Under the pieces are notes generated by a model. It saw only the letters and a program-made list of their open reading frames with translations, was not told where the DNA came from and did no database searches. A DNA stretch of 6,096 nucleotides. Source: Eudoraea sp. (GTDB lineage Bacteria > Bacteroidota > Bacteroidia > Flavobacteriales > Flavobacteriaceae). Positions 1 through 5,830 of the stretch are shown here, piece by piece. The translations under genes and the position numbers were made by a program. The stretch spans positions 1-6,096 of the forward strand of contig JABDRK010000004.1 of NCBI GenBank assembly GCA_013041785.1, in the 5' to 3' direction. Positions within the stretch are counted from its first letter, which is position 1, and the number at the start of each line of letters is the position of its first letter.

Positions 1-533
1 CCCTGAACATTTTGAGGCTTGGTTTCCGGATCATAATCCCAATGGATAAATCCTTTTTGCTCAAATCCAGGTCTGATTGGAAAATTGAGATTGGCCCGGT
101 CAATGGTTACCCATAATTTTTCCGTCCCCCATATATCCACAAAGGCATCATAGACCCTGGGCATCTGTCTGTTATTCCATAAAAATTGGTTATTGTAGAC
201 TTCCACCATTCCCGTACCGGCCAGTTCTTTCATCTGTATTTCCGCCCTAGGTGCTGTGTACCAGGTATCCGGATTTTTGGGATCTTTCTCTTCAAACTCC
301 CACAGGAACTGCGCGGTAGCTAAAGCCTGTTCCCTTGGCACAGCTTCCTTGATTACCACATAACCGTTGTGTTTCCAAAATTCCCACTGCTCCTGAGAAA
401 GAATACGCAGGGGTTGGTCCCCGATTTCAGCTCTGAGTTTCTTTTGGCTGCTGGTCGCCGTTGAAGGATTGCCGGGAATATCTTCATGGGCCTTATTGGC
501 CATTTCCAATCTTGCGTCATTATTCATAATCAT
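1..533 (-). CDS. PhyH-family (phytanoyl-CoA dioxygenase-like) Fe(II)/2-oxoglutarate oxygenase, 3' end cut by window edge
   Basis: I translated this leftward reading frame by hand; it is open from the ATG at 533-531 to the window edge, giving 177 full codons of an expected total near 300. An in-frame TAA at 545-543 limits the start to 533 or the second Met at 527. After a polar N-terminal extension of about 40 residues comes the typical PhyH opening: LSQEQWEFWKHNGYVVIKEA (residues 45-64), then KNPDTWY (86-92), and the iron-binding pair H164-x-D166 in HWDYDP. The distal metal His and the 2-oxoglutarate-binding Arg would lie beyond the window. Members are cytoplasmic mononuclear non-haem iron oxygenases that hydroxylate small molecules or acyl chains; the substrate cannot be told from this fragment. 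The gene is divergent from an AraC-family regulator with 158 bp between starts, so control by that regulator is likely but inferred. Family assignment is firm; specific function is unknown. Confidence 0.85.
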   Translation of the reverse strand, partial: MIMNNDARLEMANKAHEDIPGNPSTATSSQKKLRAEIGDQPLRILSQEQWEFWKHNGYVVIKEAVPREQALATAQFLWEFEEKDPKNPDTWYTAPRAEIQMKELAGTGMVEVYNNQFLWNNRQMPRVYDAFVDIWGTEKLWVTIDRANLNFPIRPGFEQKGFIHWDYDPETKPQNVQ

Positions 534-551
534 CGTTTTAAATTATTGATC

Positions 552-583
552 CAAAGCTAATAGGATGATCGAAGTACATCAAC
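552..583 (-). promoter_or_regulatory. Bacteroidota-type promoter of the PhyH gene
   Basis: Read on the minus strand, TAGCTTTG (559-552) matches the phylum -7 consensus TAnnTTTG exactly. GTTG (583-580) lies 20 bases upstream and matches the -33 box TTTG at three of four positions. Transcription would begin near 545, giving a leader of roughly 12 nt before the ATG at 533, which is a common arrangement in this phylum. Confidence 0.6.
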
Positions 584-584
584 C

Positions 585-615
585 TTAATATTGATAATAA
601 TTTGAACTATATTAA
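585..615. promoter_or_regulatory. AT-rich inverted repeat in the PhyH/araC divergent region, possible operator
   Basis: TTAATAT (585-591) and its reverse complement ATATTAA (609-615) are separated by 17 bases, placing the half sites about 24 bp, or a little over two helical turns, apart. The repeat lies just upstream of the PhyH -33 box. An AraC-type dimer could bind here, but the region is so AT-rich that a 7-bp match by chance is quite possible, and AraC proteins more often use direct repeats. Confidence 0.2.
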
Positions 616-631
616 CATTATGATGTCATTC

Positions 632-664
632 TTGATTTTGAAAGGCAAATTTTGTGTAATTTTA
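632..664 (+). promoter_or_regulatory. Weak promoter candidate for the araC-type gene
   Basis: TAATTTTA (657-664) matches the -7 consensus TAnnTTTG except for the last base. Upstream boxes could be TTG at 632-634 (22-base gap) or TTTG at 637-640 (16-base gap); neither spacing is ideal. The start codon at 692 lies about 27 bases beyond the box. It is the best candidate seen for this gene but clearly weaker than the promoter on the opposite strand. Confidence 0.3.
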
Positions 665-691
665 AATCAATAGAACCATTTCGCCTTTTTG

Positions 692-1594
692 ATGAAAATT
701 CAATTAGAAACCATTGCTCCAGATGTTAAAAGTCCTTTCAGACTTTTACATGATCCCAAATTGAACCATTTGTTTTATTGGCATTTTCACCCTGAATTGG
801 AATTAGTATATATTGAAGGAGCAAATGCCAAAAGGCATGTAGGCGATCACATTTCAGAGTACCGGGGAAGTGATTTAGTGCTCATTGGTGCCAATATTCC
901 CCATTTAAATTTTGACCACGGTGTCACCACAACGTATCGGAAGGAAGTCCTCCACTTCAAGTCGGAATTTAAGGATACCATATTAGAAGGCTTGCCAGAA
1001 TTACAGCCAATTGACAGACTTCTTGATTTATCCAGATATGGCATTGCTTTCCATGGAAAAACCAAGAAGGAAGCAGGTGAACTTATGAAAAAGTTACATC
1101 TGCTAGACCCCTTTGATTTTTTCATTTCCATAATGCATATTCTAAAACTCTTGTCTGAAAGCAATGAGTTTGAGTTATTGCACAAAAAGCCCTTTGTCAA
1201 TAAATACAGTAGCAAAGAACAGTTTCGAATTCGAAAGATTTATGGTTTTATTGACGAGCGTTATCAGTCTAAAATTACTCTTGATGAGGTATCCGGTCTG
1301 TGTAATTTAACTAAACCGGCATTTTGCCGGTATTTCAAAAAGGCTACCGGAAGTACCTTTGTTGAATTCCTAAACCAATACCGTGTTAGCCAGGCAAAGC
1401 GTTTACTTTTAATGGGGAAAAACGTAAGTGAAGCCTGTTATGAATGTGGTTTCGAAAGCCTTTCTTATTTCAACAGGAGTTTCAAGAGGATAACCGGAAA
1501 AAATCCATCGGAATTTAAAACGACATATGCTTCAACAAAGAACCGCCCTGAGTCTAGATACTCCAGAGCGGTTCCCAACCAACTAACCAACTAA
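692..1594 (+). CDS. AraC-family transcriptional regulator with N-terminal cupin
   Basis: This is a 300-residue DNA-binding regulator. The N-terminal part is a cupin-like sensor (about residues 15-90) with WHFHPELELVYI (30-41), where H31, H33 and E37 sit at the usual cupin positions, and GANIPH (66-71) closing the barrel. The C-terminal part (about 180-279) is a double helix-turn-helix AraC domain: first HTH about 196-220 (ITLDEVSGLCNLTKPAFCRYF), second about 244-269 (NVSEACYECGFESLSYFNRSF), then the conserved G269-x-x-P272-x-x-F275 end. I chose ATG 692 over the adjacent TTG at 689; an in-frame TAG at 671 excludes anything longer. The last 18 or so residues lie past the HTH domain and are encoded by a hairpin sequence. 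It probably controls the divergent PhyH gene, a position-based inference. The ligand is unknown. Confidence 0.93.
   Translation: MKIQLETIAPDVKSPFRLLHDPKLNHLFYWHFHPELELVYIEGANAKRHVGDHISEYRGSDLVLIGANIPHLNFDHGVTTTYRKEVLHFKSEFKDTILEGLPELQPIDRLLDLSRYGIAFHGKTKKEAGELMKKLHLLDPFDFFISIMHILKLLSESNEFELLHKKPFVNKYSSKEQFRIRKIYGFIDERYQSKITLDEVSGLCNLTKPAFCRYFKKATGSTFVEFLNQYRVSQAKRLLLMGKNVSEACYECGFESLSYFNRSFKRITGKNPSEFKTTYASTKNRPESRYSRAVPNQLTN
1540..1574 (-). terminator. GC-rich hairpin, probable terminator of the lipoprotein gene, inside the araC 3' end
   Basis: GAACCGCCCTGAGT (1540-1553) pairs with ACTCCAGAGCGGTTC (1560-1574) around the 6-base loop CTAGAT, with one mismatch and one bulged C. Read leftward, the hairpin is followed at once by TTTGTTG, a U-rich start expected of an intrinsic terminator, and it lies about 50 bases after the lipoprotein stop codon. 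Read rightward it is followed by CCAACC, so it fits leftward termination better. A repetitive palindromic element is an alternative. Confidence 0.5.
1577..1592 (+). repeat. Perfect tandem duplication of AACCAACT at the araC stop codon
   Basis: AACCAACT occurs twice back to back (1577-1584 and 1585-1592) and overlaps the TAA stop of the araC gene at 1592-1594. It encodes the end of the regulator's dispensable-looking tail. Similar C/A-rich strings occur in leaders of Bacteroidota genes, but no function can be assigned here. Confidence 0.5.
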
Positions 1595-1625
1595 ATGAGC
1601 TGTTTTGCGCAGTCCTAAGCCGCGA

Positions 1626-2552
1626 CTAATTCGTTCGCTGACGCTTTACATTCATCTCGGGCAATTTTTGTTTTATCCGCTTTCTAGCAGCATTCCCATC
1701 GGATGATTTCAGGTACTGTTGAAATCCACGCCCTTTGAATTCATACAGCGTACCGCTATCCGGGTGATAGAGTTCCAGGGTATTGTCATTGACTACATAG
1801 AGTTCAAAATAATCGTCGCCCATGAAATCATAGTCCAGGGTAAGGGTTTTCAGGCTAGGGTCATTGCGCACATCGTAAACCTGGTAGTCGCCCTCATAGT
1901 CCCATTGTACCTGATTGATAGGAATCCCTGGAGGGTCTATTGAGGATCTGAAAAAATCGCTCCCGGTATCCGGTAAAAACTGCAAATATGTTTCCTCATC
2001 AAATTCATTCAATGCCCCGGCTTCACTGGTAAAGACCTTCTCCCAGAGTGTATATTCCTGTAAGAAATACTGGATATTGTCATAAAATACCTGATCATAA
2101 TCGAAGGTATTCCTTTGATATCCTCTAAGGAAGTATGAGGTATCTGTTCCAGGATGGTAGAATTCCAAAGTATTGCCGTTTACCACATAGATATCAAGAA
2201 GCCATAAGCCATCAACATCGTGGTCTATTTCCACAGCAGCGCTTAATGGACTGTAAAAACCAACGGCAATACCCAAGCCATTGCCCGTCTTACCAATCCC
2301 AACAAGATTGTTGTTAGCGAGCAAATTTCCGCGATCAAAAGTGAGTGTAAAAGCTTGTTGCATAAAGGGAATTTCTCCATTACCCGTTGTGGCATTGATG
2401 TCTATATACCAAAGCTCATAGGATTCCAGCATTGCCGCCGTATTCCGGGGTGTTTCTGCTATAATTTCATCTTCAATGATAACCTCCGCATAGCAGGAAG
2501 AAACCAAAATCCCAAGTATTGTTCCGACTAGTAATAGTTTAATTGCCCTCAT
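1626..2552 (-). CDS. Tandem-repeat Bacteroidota lipoprotein of unknown function
   Basis: With the start at 2552 the product is 308 residues. It opens with a short basic-hydrophobic signal peptide (MRAIKLLLVGTILGILVSSC) whose lipobox V-S-S-C puts the lipidated Cys at residue 20, so it is exported and membrane-anchored. Met at 2558 is an equally close alternative; the frame also extends to an ATG at 2591, which would put 13 extra residues before the signal. The mature part is an internal duplication: residues 44-146 and 166-276 both start with a Y-x-L-W motif and end in near-identical strands, IYVVNGNTLEFYHP (121-134) against LYVVNDNTLELYHP (251-264), then GTDTSYFLRG against DSGTLYEFKG. This looks like two related beta-sandwich or lipocalin-like units. 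Acidic, aromatic-rich repeats end in a basic tail (about 282-308). From memory, close relatives in Flavobacteriia are sometimes labelled nicotinic acid mononucleotide adenyltransferase; nothing here supports that, as no HxGH nucleotidyltransferase motif is visible. It is convergent with araC (31-bp gap) and divergent from gpsA. Confidence 0.85.
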   Translation of the reverse strand: MRAIKLLLVGTILGILVSSCYAEVIIEDEIIAETPRNTAAMLESYELWYIDINATTGNGEIPFMQQAFTLTFDRGNLLANNNLVGIGKTGNGLGIAVGFYSPLSAAVEIDHDVDGLWLLDIYVVNGNTLEFYHPGTDTSYFLRGYQRNTFDYDQVFYDNIQYFLQEYTLWEKVFTSEAGALNEFDEETYLQFLPDTGSDFFRSSIDPPGIPINQVQWDYEGDYQVYDVRNDPSLKTLTLDYDFMGDDYFELYVVNDNTLELYHPDSGTLYEFKGRGFQQYLKSSDGNAARKRIKQKLPEMNVKRQRTN

Positions 2553-2616
2553 AACCATTATTTTACTATGGTAAAACAAGCACCGTGCCATTCTTGCAAA
2601 TGTTTGATTTTAAGCA

Positions 2617-2647
2617 TTTTATGTCCGTTATCTTTTTGTTACTTTTG
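2617..2647 (+). promoter_or_regulatory. Promoter candidate for gpsA
   Basis: TACTTTTG (2640-2647) is an exact match to the Bacteroidota -7 box TAnnTTTG. At the proper 19-base spacing upstream lies TTTT (2617-2620), three of four bases of the -33 box. The expected start of transcription near 2654 leaves about 12 nt before the ATG at 2666. No comparable box was found for the divergent lipoprotein gene. Confidence 0.5.
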
Positions 2648-2665
2648 ATCTCAAATTAGAATGAC

Positions 2666-3667
2666 ATGGGGAAACCTGTTCAATTTGCAGTGTTAGGTGG
2701 AGGTAGCTGGGCAACTGCTTTGGTAAAAATGCTCGCTGAAAATATTCCCGAAGTAATCTGGTATATGCGAAACGAAGAAGCTGTAGCCTATATCCAAAAA
2801 AACGGGCATAATCCCAATTACCTAACTGATGTAACCTTCAACACCAAACAATTGCTTCTTACATCGGATATTAACGAGGCAATCACGAAGGCTCAGGTCC
2901 TGATTTTTGCCATCCCATCAGCCTTCCTGGAGAGTGAGCTCAAAAAAATTGAACATCCTTTGAGTGACAAAATCATCTTTTCGGCAATCAAGGGAATTGT
3001 TCCCGAAACAGGACTGATCGTTGGGGAACATTTCCACGACCATTATGATATTGCCTTTGAGGATATCGGGGTGATTACCGGGCCATGCCATGCCGAAGAG
3101 GTGGCCCTGGAGCGCCTTTCTTATCTCACCATTGCCTGTGCCGATCAGGATAAAGCCCGGCTGGTAGCGGAAAACTTAAGTAGCGATTATATCCGAACCA
3201 AAATATCAGACGATATCATAGGAACGGAATATGCCGCCATGCTCAAGAATATCTATGCGCTTGCTGCCGGGATCGCACATGGACTGGGCTATGGTGACAA
3301 CTTCCTGAGTGTATTGATGAGTAATAGCATACGGGAAATAGATCGCTATATTAAACGGGTGCATAAAATGAAGCGGAATATTAATAATTCGGCATATTTG
3401 GGTGACTTACTGGTAACAGGTTACTCCACTTTCAGTAGGAACAGGATGTTTGGGAATATGATCGGTAAGGGGTATACCGTAAGCAGTGCCAAGATGGAAA
3501 TGAATATGGTTGCTGAGGGTTACTATGCCTGCAAAACAGCTTACGAACTAAAAAGCGGATTCAAAAAAAAGGTAAGGACACCTATTATCGACGCAGTCTA
3601 CGAAATTCTTTACAACAACAAGAACGCCAAAAAAATATTTAGGAAACTGACCGAAAAGTTAGATTGA
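2666..3667 (+). CDS. gpsA: NAD(P)-dependent glycerol-3-phosphate dehydrogenase
   Basis: This cytoplasmic enzyme (333 residues; E. coli GpsA is about 339) reduces dihydroxyacetone phosphate to sn-glycerol 3-phosphate, the backbone for phospholipids. The N-terminal Rossmann fold has the nucleotide loop GGGSWATAL (residues 11-19). The substrate and catalytic motifs follow in order: SAIKGI (106-111, K109), GPCHAEEVA (139-147), the catalytic-region lysine in AAMLKN (190-195, K194), GDN (210-212), GDLLVT (246-251) and SRNR (257-260). The stretch VHKMKRNINNSAYLGD (232-247) between the last motifs replaces the usual proteobacterial sequence and is, to my knowledge, the form found in Bacteroidota GpsA. 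The start at 2666 begins a few residues before the first beta strand; the ATG at 2661 is in another frame and soon meets a stop. It is transcribed from its own promoter region and is tail to tail with glpD, which runs the reverse reaction. Confidence 0.96.
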   Translation: MGKPVQFAVLGGGSWATALVKMLAENIPEVIWYMRNEEAVAYIQKNGHNPNYLTDVTFNTKQLLLTSDINEAITKAQVLIFAIPSAFLESELKKIEHPLSDKIIFSAIKGIVPETGLIVGEHFHDHYDIAFEDIGVITGPCHAEEVALERLSYLTIACADQDKARLVAENLSSDYIRTKISDDIIGTEYAAMLKNIYALAAGIAHGLGYGDNFLSVLMSNSIREIDRYIKRVHKMKRNINNSAYLGDLLVTGYSTFSRNRMFGNMIGKGYTVSSAKMEMNMVAEGYYACKTAYELKSGFKKKVRTPIIDAVYEILYNNKNAKKIFRKLTEKLD

Positions 3668-3668
3668 A

Positions 3669-3691
3669 TTCAAGGATTAAGTACCCTTGAA
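3669..3691. terminator. Short hairpin between convergent gpsA and glpD, possible bidirectional terminator
   Basis: TTCAAGG (3669-3675) and CCTTGAA (3685-3691) form a perfect 7-bp stem around a 9-base loop, filling almost the whole 25-bp gap between the two stop codons. The position suits a shared terminator, but the stem is short and there is no clear T tract on either side. The palindrome TTGAATTCAA (3664-3673) overlaps it. Confidence 0.35.
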
Positions 3692-3692
3692 C

Positions 3693-5360
3693 TCAAATCC
3701 GCTCCACGTTAAATTCCGAATGTTCAGCAATTTCTTTTTCCAGGGCTTCTTTCCAGCTTTCTATTTGAGCCTCCTCAGCCTTAAAATGCTCATAAAAACG
3801 CTCCAATACAGGCTGCATTAGACGCTTTACGCTCTGTATGTCAAAATACAACCTACCAGTCCTGCGCACAAAGAAATCCAGCGGCGTAAGAATACATTCG
3901 TAGGCGATTCCAAAATCAAGTTCTGCCAGAGCCATACGAACTTCCGGATCTTTTTCTTTCATACTTCGGTACTGCTCCAGGATAGTTTCGGTTTGTTTTC
4001 CATAATTGGTTACCAGATGATAGGCGTGGTATTCCGTTAACCCATCCCCTTCTATTCTCTGGAAAACCTCAGCAATATATTTTTTTACCTGTTTGAATTT
4101 CTTAAAGTCATTGCCACAAAGGGGGATAGATGTGGTATTACACTCCGGTAATTCTGTTCCCTCTTCCTCCCGTATTTTCCTGGCCAGCAGGTTGACAACC
4201 CGTTCCGCCATTTTGCGATACCCGGTTAATTTTCCCCCGGCAATACTGATCAACCCGGTTTCTGAAGTAAAGATTTCATCTTTTCTGGATAATTCCGAGG
4301 CCGATTTTCCCTCCTCATGAATAAGTGGCCTGAGCCCTGCCCATGAAGATTCGATATCTTCCATTTCCAGGTTTATGTCCGGGAACATATTGTTGACTGC
4401 GGATATCAAATAAATGGCATCGGCAAGGTTGGTCTTAACCTGATCTTTGTCTTCTAAATAAATAGTGTCTGTAGTGCCTACGTATGTTATTTTGCCCCGT
4501 GGAATAGCGAAAATCATACGCCCATCCGGAACGTCAAAATACACAGATTGCTTTACAGGCAGTTTTTTATGTGGAAACACAAGGTGAACCCCCTTGGTTA
4601 ACTGCAGTCGTTTTCCCTTAAGCGAATGATTCACACTGCGCAGGGCGTCTACCCAGGGTCCGGCGGCACTGATGACATATTTGGATTTTATGGTAAACAC
4701 TTCCCCGTTTACATGGTCTAACACTTCGACGCCTGCAACTTTGTCCTCGTGGTAAATAAACTCAGTAACCTCAGCGTAATTCAAGGCAGTAGCCCCAAAA
4801 GAAAGACTTGTTTTGACATTTTCCAGGGTAAGCCGGGCGTCATCGGTTCGGTACTCCGCATAATATCCGGCACCTTTTAATATTTTCCTGGGTAACAGGG
4901 GCTCCAATTTCAGAGCCTCCTTTTTTTCAAGCATTTTCCGCTTGTCATCACCATCAACCTGTGCCAGAATATCATAGACTTTGAGGCCTACAGACGTAAG
5001 CCATTTCCCATAGGATCCATTCTCGATCAAAGGCAACAGCATCTTATCCGGGATAACGAGGTGGGGAGCAAGTTTATGCACAATGGCCCGCTCAGAACCC
5101 ACTTCCTTGACCAACCAAAAGTCGAATTGTTTGAGATATCGCAAGCCCCCGTGAATCAGTTTGGTCGACTTGCTGCTGGTTCCGGAGGCAAAATCCCCTT
5201 TCTCAACAAGGGCAACCCTCAGCCCCCTCGAAGCTGAATCAAGAGCAATTCCAGCACCTGTTATCCCTCCTCCAATGACCACAACATCAAAAGTATGTTG
5301 GGATAGTTTGTTTCGAATTTCTCCTCTGTCCAGATTGGAAAACCGAATGTGCTCTTGCAT
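3693..5360 (-). CDS. glpD: Aerobic-type FAD-dependent glycerol-3-phosphate dehydrogenase
   Basis: With the start at 5360 this is a 555-residue flavoprotein. It oxidises glycerol 3-phosphate to dihydroxyacetone phosphate and passes electrons to membrane quinone; the family is peripherally bound to the inner face of the cytoplasmic membrane. Visible motifs: FAD-binding VVVIGGGITGAG (residues 26-37) followed by VALVEKGDFASGTSS, the GlpD signature SSKSTKLIHGGLRYL (62-76), AAGPWVD (232-238), YVGTTDT (293-299), SWAGLRPL (339-346) and GGKLTGYR (375-382). The C-terminal alpha-helical GlpD domain occupies about 410-530. The frame is open 12 codons further to an ATG at 5396; I prefer 5360 because the resulting 23-residue lead to the first beta strand fits relatives, but a promoter at 5424-5454 would serve either start. 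No glpK or glpF is next to it. It runs convergent to gpsA and follows the ABM gene by 158 bp. Confidence 0.96.
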   Translation of the reverse strand: MQEHIRFSNLDRGEIRNKLSQHTFDVVVIGGGITGAGIALDSASRGLRVALVEKGDFASGTSSKSTKLIHGGLRYLKQFDFWLVKEVGSERAIVHKLAPHLVIPDKMLLPLIENGSYGKWLTSVGLKVYDILAQVDGDDKRKMLEKKEALKLEPLLPRKILKGAGYYAEYRTDDARLTLENVKTSLSFGATALNYAEVTEFIYHEDKVAGVEVLDHVNGEVFTIKSKYVISAAGPWVDALRSVNHSLKGKRLQLTKGVHLVFPHKKLPVKQSVYFDVPDGRMIFAIPRGKITYVGTTDTIYLEDKDQVKTNLADAIYLISAVNNMFPDINLEMEDIESSWAGLRPLIHEEGKSASELSRKDEIFTSETGLISIAGGKLTGYRKMAERVVNLLARKIREEEGTELPECNTTSIPLCGNDFKKFKQVKKYIAEVFQRIEGDGLTEYHAYHLVTNYGKQTETILEQYRSMKEKDPEVRMALAELDFGIAYECILTPLDFFVRRTGRLYFDIQSVKRLMQPVLERFYEHFKAEEAQIESWKEALEKEIAEHSEFNVERI

Positions 5361-5423
5361 AGTTAGCCCGATATTAGAAGTTATCCGGATCAACATAGAA
5401 TCCGGCTGGATGGCCTATAAAAT

Positions 5424-5454
5424 CAAAGATATGAGATTAGGAAGCGATCTCAAA
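5424..5454 (-). promoter_or_regulatory. Strong Bacteroidota-type promoter of glpD
   Basis: On the minus strand TTTG (5454-5451), a 19-base gap and TATCTTTG (5431-5424) match the -33/-7 consensus TTTG-N19-TAnnTTTG perfectly. Transcription would begin around 5418, giving a leader of about 58 nt to the ATG at 5360 or about 22 nt to the one at 5396. The promoter sits in the gap after the ABM gene, so glpD can be expressed independently of the two upstream genes. Confidence 0.65.
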
Positions 5455-5518
5455 GCAGCCTGCCTCAGATAATGAAATGGTAATATTAAGAGTAAAGATT
5501 TGGAGACCCATACCGGTC

Positions 5519-5830
5519 TTATTTCCCAGAAAAATCATAATCGCGCTGTACCTCACAGACTCGTACTTTGTACCATTTATACCACTGTTTAATCCCCATT
5601 TCCTGTGCAAACTGATGTTCTGCATGGGACTTCCATCTGTCAATGGCATCGAGGCTTTCCCAGTAGCTAATAGAAATGCCCAGTTTTTCACGAGCACTTT
5701 CAAAACCGAGGTACCCCGGCTGCTTTTTAGCGAGATCCTCCATCTTTTTGGCCATATCGTGATATCCGTCAGTTTCCGGATTGAGCCGGCTAGTAAATAT
5801 TACTGCATAATAGGGTCTGCTAGTCTTCAT
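5519..5830 (-). CDS. ABM-fold (antibiotic biosynthesis monooxygenase-like) small protein
   Basis: This 103-residue protein has the size and pattern of the dimeric alpha/beta-barrel ABM superfamily: a first beta strand YYAVIFTSRL (7-16), an amphipathic helix (about 21-37), then PGYLGFES (38-45), the strand ISISYWES (52-59), and the helix start LDAIDRWKSHAEH (60-72), followed by a Trp/Tyr-rich segment WYKWYKVRV (83-91) forming the last strand. Despite the family name, most chromosomal members are not antibiotic biosynthetic enzymes; they include haem-degrading, quinol-oxidising and purely structural or stress proteins, and no substrate can be assigned. It lacks a signal peptide and is likely cytoplasmic. 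Its ATG overlaps the stop of the upstream gene in an ATGA arrangement, implying translational coupling. glpD follows but has its own promoter. Family call is good, function unknown. Confidence 0.85.
   Translation of the reverse strand: MKTSRPYYAVIFTSRLNPETDGYHDMAKKMEDLAKKQPGYLGFESAREKLGISISYWESLDAIDRWKSHAEHQFAQEMGIKQWYKWYKVRVCEVQRDYDFSGK

Noticed and set aside
847..1215. 122-residue minus-strand open frame inside the araC gene.
   Set aside because: It is antisense to a clear AraC-family protein and has the composition of a shadow frame; no signal peptide or domain pattern.
2555..2571. Imperfect palindrome CCATTATTTTACTATGG just upstream of the lipoprotein start as an operator.
   Set aside because: Only four outer base pairs match cleanly and the middle is plain A/T sequence; expected by chance in such a region.
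5161..5472. 103-residue plus-strand open frame opposite the start of glpD.
   Set aside because: It is antisense to the FAD-binding region of GlpD and has no recognisable pattern of its own.
5504..5519. Small inverted repeat AGACC/GGTCT at the end of the ABM gene as a terminator.
   Set aside because: Only a 5-bp stem with no following T tract on the minus strand; too weak to call, though the independent glpD promoter just downstream means some termination here is plausible.
5437..5703. 88-residue minus-strand open frame overlapping the ABM gene.
   Set aside because: It is a different frame over the well-supported ABM coding region and its translation resembles no family.
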